From the NCBI GenBank assembly GCA_038323315.1, contig JBBQGU010000078.1, forward strand, positions 1 to 12,513: a DNA stretch of 12,513 nt, given 5' to 3'. Made by a program: the position numbers and the translations under genes. This document shows, piece after piece, positions 1-5,869 of this stretch (within the stretch, counting starts at the first letter, position 1; each line of letters begins with the position of its first letter). This stretch comes from Stagnihabitans sp038323315. GTDB lineage: Bacteria; Pseudomonadota; Alphaproteobacteria; Rhodobacterales; Rhodobacteraceae. The notes under the pieces were generated by a model, which saw only the letters and a list, made by a program, of their open reading frames with translations, ran no database searches and was not told where the DNA came from.

Positions 1-53
1 AAGCCATCCTTGTCCTCACCGCCAAACCATGCCTGTGATCGCAGCTTTTTCAT
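1..53 (-). CDS. IlvD/Edd-family dehydratase, N-terminal fragment cut by window edge
   Basis: Only the first 17 codons lie in the window. The ATG is at 53-51, one base after the stop codon of the upstream dehydrogenase. The visible protein begins MKKLRSQAWFGGEDKDG. From memory, the RSQ.WFGG.D..G pattern resembles the start of sugar-acid dehydratases of the IlvD/Edd family (for example L-arabinonate or D-xylonate dehydratase), which dehydrate aldonic acids to 2-keto-3-deoxy acids using an Fe-S cluster. The one-base spacing to a sugar-type short-chain dehydrogenase and the nearby enolase-superfamily remnant support a role in oxidative sugar or sugar-acid breakdown. The cluster-binding cysteines would lie outside the window, so the substrate and the integrity of the gene cannot be judged. 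The start is clear; the family call rests on a short stretch. Confidence 0.6.
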   Translation of the reverse strand, partial: MKKLRSQAWFGGEDKDG

Positions 54-54
54 T

Positions 55-792
55 CTACCCCGCAAACCGGGCTGTCAGCCCGCCATCCACCCGCCAATTG
101 GCGCCGGTCACAAAAGATGCCTCGTCCGATAGCAGAAAGACGATGCAATTGGCAATCTCGGCCGGTTTTGCCATGCGACCCATGGCATGGGCCTTCAAGA
201 CGCTGTCACGCAGGGCAGGGTCCTGACGCTCAAAAAACTCGTTCACCAGAAATGTTTCGGTATAGCCGGGCGACAGGGCATTTACCCGTATCTGATGCGG
301 TCCCATTTCCAGCGCCAGCGACCGGGTCAGCCCCACCAGACCGGCCTTGGCGGCGGCATAGGGAAACATGCCGGGATAGGTCATGTCGGCATGGACCGAG
401 GCCACATTGACGATTGCCCCCTTTTTCGCGGCAATCATGCCCGGCAAAACCACACGGGCCACCAGCCAGGCCGCCTTCAGGTCAACCGCAAAGACATCGT
501 CCCATTCGGCTTCCGTCATCGTGACCGGGTCGGCATAGGCATTCTTGCCCGCGTTGTTCACCAACCCCGTGACCGGGCCAAATCGGCCAACGGCTTGCCC
601 GGTTGCCTCCGCGATAGCGACAGCACTTGTCACATCTGCAATCATGAACGCGGCGTCAGGCCCCAGATCGGGCCCTGCGTTGATGTCCAGCGATGTGACC
701 CGCGCCCCCTCGGCCAGTGCCTTTTCAACAGTGGCAAGGCCGATGCCCCGACTGCCGCCCGTCACAAGGATATGTTGTCCTGAAAGCCGCAT
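55..792 (-). CDS. SDR family NAD(P)-dependent oxidoreductase (sugar-type dehydrogenase)
   Basis: A 245-residue classical short-chain dehydrogenase, normal in length. It shows the nucleotide loop TGGSRGIG (residues 11-18), an acidic residue at the end of beta-2 (D36 in SLDIN, favouring NAD+ over NADP+), NNAG (79-82), catalytic S132, and Y145/K149 in YAAAK. The catalytic Asn of the N-S-Y-K tetrad appears to be Asp (D104 in AVDLK), a mild oddity. I chose the ATG at 792 because it overlaps the stop of the enolase-family remnant in a TGATG arrangement, a sign of old translational coupling; a further in-frame start at 828 would add 12 residues unlike the family. The next gene, an IlvD/Edd dehydratase, starts one base after this stop. 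The context suggests oxidation of a sugar, sugar acid or deoxy-sugar acid; the exact substrate is not visible. The original operon promoter seems to have been lost upstream. Confidence 0.9.
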   Translation of the reverse strand: MRLSGQHILVTGGSRGIGLATVEKALAEGARVTSLDINAGPDLGPDAAFMIADVTSAVAIAEATGQAVGRFGPVTGLVNNAGKNAYADPVTMTEAEWDDVFAVDLKAAWLVARVVLPGMIAAKKGAIVNVASVHADMTYPGMFPYAAAKAGLVGLTRSLALEMGPHQIRVNALSPGYTETFLVNEFFERQDPALRDSVLKAHAMGRMAKPAEIANCIVFLLSDEASFVTGANWRVDGGLTARFAG

Positions 793-1061
793 CACCAATC
801 CGCCACTGATCCGTCGTGGTGGTACCACTGAACGGGATTGACGTCTTGATAAGGGTGCTTGGCGGCCTCGTCAAAGTTGATTTCGATCCCGATGCCGGGG
901 GCCTGGCTGGGCACGACATAACCGCCGATGATGGGGGTGACGCCCGACACAATCGCATCACGCCAGGGCACGTCCGACCGCCTCACCTCCTGGATCAGAA
1001 AGTTGGGGGTCGCAAAGCCAAGGTGGATGTTCACCATGGTGGCAATCGGCCCCAGCGGGTC
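792..1061 (-). pseudogene. Enolase-superfamily sugar-acid dehydratase, C-terminal remnant
   Basis: About 89 residues matching the C-terminal end of mandelate racemase/galactonate dehydratase-type enzymes. The recognisable stretch GPIATMVNIHLGFATPNFLI is the last barrel strand region, where family members usually read GP.A...LH...ATPN.LIQE. The following segment, with IEIN and HPYQDVNP, is a normal C-terminus, and the stop overlaps the ATG of the dehydrogenase. The N-terminal lid domain and most of the barrel, including the metal ligands, are missing. Upstream of about 1061 the sequence in another frame is a sugar ABC permease, so the gene was cut by a rearrangement and not by the window. It was probably the dehydratase of the same sugar-acid operon as the dehydrogenase. 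The breakpoint is accurate to roughly 10 bases. Confidence 0.75.
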
Positions 1062-1249
1062 ACCACCAGCAGGGCCACCATCCACAGGGTCTGCACCGGG
1101 ACGCCGAAATAGGATTCGCGCAAAAAGGCATGCAGCCCCGGATACATATCGGCCGTCAGCGGAACACCGGTTCCGTTCATCAAGACCAGTTCCGTCCCGC
1201 GAAACAGGAACGAGGTGCCAATCGTGATGACCAGCGACAGCCGCGCCAT
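1058..1249 (-). pseudogene. Sugar ABC transporter permease (RbsC/AraH type), internal fragment
   Basis: Roughly 62 residues of a ribose/arabinose-type inner-membrane permease, which normally has about 320 residues. The segment RLSLVITIGTSFLFRGTELV matches the conserved region where these permeases read ..VTLGT...FRG...VL, and the piece ends in a hydrophobic stretch (WMVALLVV) as expected for the next membrane helix. Both ends are missing: on the 5' side the sequence changes to integrase in a different frame near 1245-1255, and on the 3' side to the enolase remnant near 1060. Such permeases commonly sit in the same operon as sugar-acid dehydratases and dehydrogenases, so this is probably another leftover of that operon, joined to the enolase piece by an internal deletion. 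It cannot make a working transporter. Confidence 0.65.
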
Positions 1250-1580
1250 GCTTGAGGCATATCCCTCGGCGATTGAGAGCTTTTTTCGCCGTGTCGGCCT
1301 TCATGTGCCAGATCGGGGCCAGAGTGTCGCGAATGTCGCTCTGGTAAATCTCGGCGACAGGCACCTTGCCCAACTTTTGATGCTTGATCGGGTCAACCTC
1401 TTGAGCGGCCAAGGTGCGCCATTTCGACGCCGATTCACGGGCATCTTTCAGAGCCAGGTTGGGAAACGACCCCAGCCCCATCTCCCGTCTCCGACCATGA
1501 ACCGTCACGCGCAACACCCACTGGGCGCTGCCGGTGTGGTGTTTGACCAGCCAGAGACCCCCACCATCGGAATGCTTGCC
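1245..1580 (-). pseudogene. Tyrosine integrase (P4/DUF4102 type), N-terminal remnant
   Basis: About 110 residues matching the start of phage/island integrases. In order, there is an arm-binding domain with GKHSDGGGLWL, then W.LRVTVHGRRREMGLGSFP, then LKDARESA and a VDPIKH linker. The beginning of the core-binding helical domain follows (AEIYQSDIRDTLAPIW and TAKKALNRRGICLKH). The catalytic domain with the R-H-R-Y residues is absent, because the sequence switches to a permease fragment near 1250. The codons upstream of GKHSDGGG are open to about 1640 but do not look like a normal integrase start, so the N-terminus may also be damaged. The remnant marks a former mobile element whose insertion or loss probably disrupted the sugar operon. 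No att site is recognisable next to it. Confidence 0.75.
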
Positions 1581-1809
1581 AGGCTGGGCATTTTCGCCCC
1601 TGCTGCACTCATCCTGTTCAAGGCATGGCTTGTCATTGATCCACCAAAAATTTTAGGACTGAGTGAGGCAAAATGAAAGGGCATGAGAGCACTTAGTTGA
1701 ACAAAATCAAAGAATGTCTATCGGACACTGGACCCCTGATTATGTCTGATACTGCGTGGTGCAGGAATAAATGGTGCTTCATTGCCTCTTCCGGGAACCA
1801 GATTTGCAG

Positions 1810-1845
1810 AAAAAACCTGCGACCTTGACGGGTTGCAGGTTTTTT
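1810..1845. terminator. Bidirectional Rho-independent terminator
   Basis: Perfect 11-bp inverted repeat AAAAAACCTGC (1810-1820) and GCAGGTTTTTT (1835-1845) around a 14-nt loop. It has a T run on the plus-strand side and, because the left arm starts with six A, an equal U run when read on the minus strand. It can therefore stop transcription in either direction. It lies about 250 bases after the stop of the minus-strand alanine-rich gene and is the best candidate terminator for it. Confidence 0.75.
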
Positions 1846-1896
1846 GCTTTTTGTGTACCAACCTTTGCCAACATTGGTCTGGATCTGCCCCGAGGG

Positions 1897-1937
1897 GGAC
1901 CGTTTTGAACGGTCCTGCTTGAAGCGGTCCGCTTCAA
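1897..1937. repeat. Two adjacent perfect palindromes
   Basis: First palindrome: GGACCGTT (1897-1904), 3-nt loop, AACGGTCC (1908-1915). Second, three bases on: TTGAAGCGG (1919-1927), one central base, CCGCTTCAA (1929-1937). Both share the core GGTCC/GGACC. They could be stacked RNA hairpins downstream of the alanine-rich gene, protein-binding dyads, or a REP-like intergenic element. There is no T run after either, so they are not typical terminators. The inverted repeats are certain; the role is unknown. Confidence 0.6.
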
Positions 1938-2097
1938 TGCCGCATGGCTCGTTGGCCCTACGTCCTGCGACCAGTTGTCCATGGGCTGGTTGGCGAAGCG
2001 CGCAAGAATGTCTTGTTGCGGCTTTGGCATCGGTAAAGCTTTGCAACTCCTTTGGGTAGCGAAGCTTTTGACGTGCTTTCGCCGGGTAGCCCGGGGC

Positions 2098-3171
2098 TCA
2101 GCCGTGTTTGGCGGCGCGTTTGACGGCGCGGTCGGCGTCACGGGCGGCATCTTTGGCAGCATCCTCGGCGTCATCCGCTGCATCGTCGGCAGCGTCTTCG
2201 GCGTCCTTGGCAGCCTTTTCGGCAGCGCGTTCTGCGTCTTTGGCGTCGCGGTCGGCGTCACGGGCGGCATCTTTGGCAACATCGCCGACGTCGTCCGCTG
2301 CATCCTCGGCGGCGTCTTCGGCGTCATCGGCAGCCTTTTCGGAGGCACGTTCGGCGTCGCGGGCGGCGTCTCTGGCAGCATCCTCGGCGTCATCTGCTGC
2401 ATCTTCTGCGGCGTCTTCGGCGTCTTTCGCAGCGCGGTCGGCGTCACGGGCGGCGTCTTTGGCGGCCTTTTTTGCCGCACGTAGAAGGTCATCGGCGGCG
2501 CGTTCGGCATCACGGGCCAGATCCCTTGCAAGACGATCGGCATCATGGGCGGCGCGTTTCGCCGCGCGCCTGGCATCACGCGATGCTTTGTCGGCAGCAC
2601 GCGCCAAAGCCTTGGCGTCCGGGACAGGATCATTGTTGGCTTGGGCAGCGGCCACCTCTGCGGCGGCTTTTTCGGCAGCGGCCTGCTGGGCAGCGGCTGC
2701 GGCATCGCGGTCAGCTTCGGCTTGTGCGGCGGCTTCGGCTTGTGCGGCGGCTTCGGCTTCGGCGGCGGCCAACTCTTCGGCTTTGGCCTTTTCGGCGGCA
2801 GCTTTGGCGGCAGCCTCGGCGATCATGGCGGCCTTGTCTTTTTCTTCTTTGTCTTTATCCGCCTTGTCGGTATCGGCATCTTCATCAGAGGGTTTGTCTG
2901 CGTCATCTTTCGCGTCCGAAGATTTCTCGTCCGCCTTTTTATCGGATTTGTCCTGCTCCTCTTTGGACTTGGCCGCCGCTTTCTTGTTGGCATTGTCCTT
3001 GTCAGAGGCCAGTACGATCATGTCGGCGGGGTCCAGGCAGCGCGCCAGCTTGCCTGCATCACAGGCATAATTGTCTGGTACCGGGGCCTGCGCGGAGGCG
3101 AAGGCCGGAACCGCAGATCCGAACGCCACGACCATCGAAAAGCCGACCAAAGTTGAAGATTGCAGTTTCAC
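2098..3171 (-). CDS. Exported Ala/Asp/Lys/Arg-rich protein with hendecad (11-residue) helical repeats, function unknown
   Basis: A 357-residue protein starting at a GTG (3171-3169) with a good ribosome site, GGAGAAG at 3182-3176. Upstream codons stay open for 131 more residues but look like non-coding divergent promoter DNA. Residues 1-27 form a signal peptide: a basic start, a hydrophobic core (STLVGFSMVVAFGSAV) and AFASA before a likely cleavage site. The mature start has two cysteines (C37, C45) that could form a disulfide. Residues 57-115 are a Lys/Asp/Ser/Glu-rich polar linker, and 116-180 are Ala/Glu-rich. Residues 187-357 consist almost entirely of DAxRDA-like units with alanines spaced 3-4-4, which predicts one long amphipathic helix or coiled coil. 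No OmpA, LysM or enzymatic domain is present. I do not recognise the family; a structural cell-envelope role is only an inference. It is divergent from the amidohydrolase operon, with 204 bases between them. Confidence 0.75.
   Translation of the reverse strand: MKLQSSTLVGFSMVVAFGSAVPAFASAQAPVPDNYACDAGKLARCLDPADMIVLASDKDNANKKAAAKSKEEQDKSDKKADEKSSDAKDDADKPSDEDADTDKADKDKEEKDKAAMIAEAAAKAAAEKAKAEELAAAEAEAAAQAEAAAQAEADRDAAAAAQQAAAEKAAAEVAAAQANNDPVPDAKALARAADKASRDARRAAKRAAHDADRLARDLARDAERAADDLLRAAKKAAKDAARDADRAAKDAEDAAEDAADDAEDAARDAARDAERASEKAADDAEDAAEDAADDVGDVAKDAARDADRDAKDAERAAEKAAKDAEDAADDAADDAEDAAKDAARDADRAVKRAAKHG
2128..2463 (-). repeat. Degenerate tandem repeats coding the helical C-terminus
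   Basis: Within the alanine-rich gene, near-identical DNA segments beginning GCGGTCGGCGTCACGGGCGG (plus-strand reading) start at 2128, 2248 and 2434. Their spacings of 120 and 186 bases are multiples of three. In the protein, blocks starting DAARDA recur at residues 239, 268, 301 and 341. This indicates growth and shrinkage of the gene by in-frame repeat duplication, so length variation between strains is likely. Confidence 0.7.
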
Positions 3172-3175
3172 CGTT

Positions 3176-3182
3176 CTTCTCC
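3176..3182 (-). promoter_or_regulatory. Ribosome binding site deciding a GTG start
   Basis: GGAGAAG on the minus strand, with GGAG seven bases before the GTG at 3171. The codon after it begins a well-formed signal peptide, whereas upstream in-frame ATG choices would bury that signal sequence more than 90 residues inside the protein. Confidence 0.6.
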
Positions 3183-3375
3183 ACACATTTCCACGCCCTT
3201 CTGGGCCTGCGTCGGTACTCGCATGTGATAAAGTCCGAAATTGGACCAAACAGCGGCCTTCATCAGGTGTCGCGGATGGCTGAAAAATTTTGTCCGATGA
3301 TGGCACACAAATGCTGGGCATGAGCAGTGAATCACGGCAAGGTGCAGCAGTGCGAGGGTTTTTCGAGAGAGCTTG

Positions 3376-4806
3376 ATGTCGGACGACGTGGAAATTGTCA
3401 TTCGCGACGGACGGTTCATCACCCCGGATGGGGTGGTTGAGGGGGACCTTGCCATTGTCGGACACCGGATCGCCTCGGTCGGTGTGCCGGCCGGCAGGGC
3501 GGAGGTCGAGATCGCGGGCGATGGCCGGATTGTCATGCCGGGCGGCGTTGATGCCCATGCCCATATCGAACAGATGTCGGGCATGGGGCTGTGGAACGCC
3601 GACACGTTCGAGACGGCGACACGGTCGGCGGCGATGGGGGGGACGACCAGCGTCATCTCATTCGCGGCGCAGGCCAAGGGTCAGGGTCTGGCGCAGACCG
3701 TGGCGGATTATGCGGCGCGCGCGGCCCGTGGGGCGATGATCGACCATGCGTTTCACATCACCCTGACCGATACCGGCGCTGAGGGGTTTGACCGGGACCT
3801 TGGGGCGCTGATTGCGGCGGGGCATCGGTCGCTGAAGGTCTTTACCACCTATAACATCCAGTTGAGCGATGCCGAGATCCTGAAGATCCTGACGCTGGCG
3901 CGGCTGCATGGGGCGCTGGTTTGCGTGCATGCCGAGAACGACGCCATAATTGCGCAGGCCAAGACGGCGTTGATCGCCGCAGGGCAGACTGCGCCACGCG
4001 ACCACGCCCTGTCGCGGCCAAGAATGGCCGAGATCGAGGCTGTCGAGCGCATCTGCCGCTTTGCCGAATATCTGGACCAGCCGGTGATGTTGTTTCACAT
4101 CTCGACCGCCGAGGGGGCCGCAGCGGTGCGTGCGGCGCGGGCGCGGGGGGTGCCGGTGTGGGCGGAAACCTGTCCACATTATCTGTTCATGACGTCAGAC
4201 GTGCTGGACCGGCCGGGGCTGGAGGGGGCGAAGTGGATGTGCTCTCCCCCGCAGCGCACCAAGGCAGACCAGGACGCGCTGTGGGCGGCCTTGGACGATG
4301 GCACGCTCAGCCTCGTGTCGTCGGATCACGCGCCGTACCGGTTTGACGAGACTGGCAAGCTGGCGGCGGGCGAGGATGCGGCGTTTCACCAGATCGCCAA
4401 CGGACTGCCGGGGTTGGAGACGCGGTTGCCGCTGATGTTCGATGCGATGGTGTCGAAGGGGCGCGGTGGACCGGCGGCGTTTGCCGAGGTTACGGCGACC
4501 GCCCCTGCCCGGTTGTACGGGTTGCTGCACAAGGGGGCCATTGCCGCGGGCATGGACGCGGACCTTGTCATCTGGAACCCGGGCCGGCAGGTGACCTATG
4601 CGGCGGATGATCTGCACGATAATGTGGGCTATAACCCGTGGCAGGGCCATACCGTCACGGGGTGGCCCGAACAGGTCATCCTGCGCGGGAAAACCATCGT
4701 GAAAGACGGCCAGTTTCTTGGGCGACCGGGCAGCGGCCAGTGGATCGGGCGGCCAGACCTGGCGACCAGACCGAACGGACACCCAGCAAAGGCGAACATG
4801 CCATGA
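3376..4806 (+). CDS. Hydantoinase/dihydropyrimidinase-family amidohydrolase
   Basis: A 476-residue cyclic amidohydrolase, normal in length for D-hydantoinases and dihydropyrimidinases. It has the two-metal site of the family: H61 and H63 in GGVDAHAH, the carboxylated lysine K154 in SLKVFTTY, H185 in VCVHAEND, H241 in LFHISTAEG, and D317 in SSDHAPY. The typical AETCPHYL stretch is at 263-270. These enzymes hydrolyse the ring of hydantoins, dihydropyrimidines, allantoin or related cyclic imides and ureides in the cytoplasm. The start is the ATG at 3376 after a purine-rich GAGAGAG; a TTG one codon earlier is less likely. It is the first gene of a four-gene run and overlaps the VOC gene by ATGA. 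No N-carbamoylase, the usual partner in hydantoin use, is visible, so the product may be processed differently. The family call is strong; the substrate is open. Confidence 0.92.
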   Translation: MSDDVEIVIRDGRFITPDGVVEGDLAIVGHRIASVGVPAGRAEVEIAGDGRIVMPGGVDAHAHIEQMSGMGLWNADTFETATRSAAMGGTTSVISFAAQAKGQGLAQTVADYAARAARGAMIDHAFHITLTDTGAEGFDRDLGALIAAGHRSLKVFTTYNIQLSDAEILKILTLARLHGALVCVHAENDAIIAQAKTALIAAGQTAPRDHALSRPRMAEIEAVERICRFAEYLDQPVMLFHISTAEGAAAVRAARARGVPVWAETCPHYLFMTSDVLDRPGLEGAKWMCSPPQRTKADQDALWAALDDGTLSLVSSDHAPYRFDETGKLAAGEDAAFHQIANGLPGLETRLPLMFDAMVSKGRGGPAAFAEVTATAPARLYGLLHKGAIAAGMDADLVIWNPGRQVTYAADDLHDNVGYNPWQGHTVTGWPEQVILRGKTIVKDGQFLGRPGSGQWIGRPDLATRPNGHPAKANMP

Positions 4807-5192
4807 ACCGACCAGAGGCTGCGCATCAGCTTGCCATCACGTTCTTTTATTACCGTGACCTGCCCGGCGCGATGCGGTTTTATGAGGATATCCTGGGCCT
4901 GCCGCTGGCGATTGATCAGGGGTGGTGCAAGATCTATCGCATCTGCCCCAATGCCCATGTCGGGTTGGTCGACGAGACGCGGGGCATGAACAAATGGGCG
5001 GCGGTCAAGCCGGTGCAATTGTGCATCCGGGTGACGCAGGTCGACGACTGGTATGCCTATGCAACGGCAAAGGGGCTGGACAAGCTGTCAAAGCTGTTCG
5101 TCAACGACGCGCTGGGCATCCGCGCCTTTGTGTTTGCCGACCCCGAAGGCTATCAGATCGAGATACAATCCGCGACTCGGGTGGGCGCATGA
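4803..5192 (+). CDS. VOC-superfamily (glyoxalase/bleomycin resistance-like) protein
   Basis: A 129-residue single-unit VOC protein with two beta-alpha-beta modules. The first contains ITFFYYRDLPGAMRFYEDIL and LGLPL (residues 12-35), and the second ends in the hallmark FADPEGYQIEI (111-121). Start ATG 4803 overlaps the amidohydrolase stop, and its own TGA overlaps the racemase ATG, so it is tightly coupled inside the operon. The superfamily usually binds a divalent metal through His/Glu. Glu120 is present, but the positions that normally carry His at the start of each module (near residues 12-13 and 72-73) are Ile/Thr and Gln/Leu. It may therefore be a non-metal binder, an epimerase-like accessory, or use an altered site. 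The family is clear; the reaction is unknown. Confidence 0.85.
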   Translation: MNRPEAAHQLAITFFYYRDLPGAMRFYEDILGLPLAIDQGWCKIYRICPNAHVGLVDETRGMNKWAAVKPVQLCIRVTQVDDWYAYATAKGLDKLSKLFVNDALGIRAFVFADPEGYQIEIQSATRVGA

Positions 5193-5869
5193 AAACCCTG
5201 ATCGTCATCAACCCCAATTCATCGCAACGGGTGACGGATGGCATTGCTGCGGCGGTGGACCCGTTGCGCAGCTTTGGCATCCCTATCCGCTGTCTGACCT
5301 TGGCCGAGGGTCCGCCCGGCATCGAAAGCCAGCGGCAGGCCGATCTGACCGTGGCCCCCATGTTGGCACTGGCAGCCGCGCAAACGGGTGCGGCGGGCTA
5401 TGTCATCGCCTGCTTTGGCGATCCGGGGCTGCACGCCTTGCGCGACCAGACCGCCCTGCCGGTGGTGGGCATCCAAGAGGCGGCGGTGATGACCGCGCTG
5501 ACGCTGGGCCAGCGGTTCGGAGTGATTGCGATCCTGCCCGCCTCGATCCCGCGGCACTTGCGGGCCTTTGGCGCGATGGGCGTGTTGGACCGGCTGGCCG
5601 GGGACCGGGCGCTGGGGCTTGGCGTGGCCGAACTGGCCGATGCGGGCAAAAGTCTGGGCGCGATGATTGCCACGGGCAAACGCCTGCGCGACGAGGATGG
5701 GGCGAATGTGCTGATCATGGGCTGCGCCGGCATGGCGCAGTACCGCGCGCCGTTGCAGGATGCGACCGGCCTGCCGGTGGTCGAGCCGTGTCAGGCCGCT
5801 GTCAGCATGGCGCTGGGGCTGATCACGCTGGGCCTGTCCCACAAATTCCACGAGGAACACCATGCTTGA
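5189..5869 (+). CDS. Asp/Glu/hydantoin racemase family protein
   Basis: A 226-residue cofactor-independent racemase. It begins with the hallmark LIVINPNSS (residues 4-12) and has the two catalytic cysteines of the family: C75 in IACFGDPG and C179 in IMGCAGM. An acid/base pair of thiols deprotonates the alpha carbon from one face and reprotonates it from the other. ATG 5189 overlaps the VOC gene stop (ATGA), and the stop lies 8 bases inside the next gene. The best-known members interconvert D- and L-5-substituted hydantoins or allantoin, which fits the upstream amidohydrolase: the racemase would let a stereospecific ring-opener use both enantiomers. Aspartate/glutamate racemases and arylmalonate decarboxylases are related, so hydantoin specificity is an inference from context. 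Confidence 0.9.
   Translation: MKTLIVINPNSSQRVTDGIAAAVDPLRSFGIPIRCLTLAEGPPGIESQRQADLTVAPMLALAAAQTGAAGYVIACFGDPGLHALRDQTALPVVGIQEAAVMTALTLGQRFGVIAILPASIPRHLRAFGAMGVLDRLAGDRALGLGVAELADAGKSLGAMIATGKRLRDEDGANVLIMGCAGMAQYRAPLQDATGLPVVEPCQAAVSMALGLITLGLSHKFHEEHHA

Larger units (their letters stand above)
1581..2097. other. Non-coding stretch between the integrase remnant and the alanine-rich gene
   Basis: I see no convincing gene here. It holds a strong terminator-like hairpin (1810-1845), two back-to-back palindromes (1897-1937), and a short CCGGG/CCCGG hairpin (2082-2094) immediately downstream of the alanine-rich gene. The part at 1640-1800 is more AT-rich than its surroundings, which fits a leftover of horizontally acquired DNA beside the integrase scrap. 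Open frames crossing this stretch have unusual composition and no recognisable domain. Confidence 0.6.

Noticed and set aside
1700..1760. Possible insertion-sequence end near the phrase ggacactggacccctga
   Set aside because: It vaguely resembles ends of transposons, but no matching inverted partner, target duplication or transposase was found.
1693..2046. A 117-codon minus-strand frame across the terminator and palindromes
   Set aside because: It translates through a strong terminator hairpin and both palindromes and resembles no family.
2098..2480. CRISPR-like array suggested by repeated units
   Set aside because: The repeats are degenerate, contiguous and in frame, with no unique spacers. 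They encode the helical protein repeat.
2108..3070. A plus-strand Ser/Ala-rich frame and glycine/phenylalanine-rich frames opposite the alanine-rich gene
   Set aside because: Repetitive GC-rich codons leave all complementary frames open. Only the minus-strand frame has a ribosome site and signal peptide.
3172..3564. Extension of the alanine-rich protein by 131 residues at its N-terminus
   Set aside because: It would overlap the start of the divergent amidohydrolase gene and place the signal peptide inside the protein. The GTG at 3171 has a good ribosome site.
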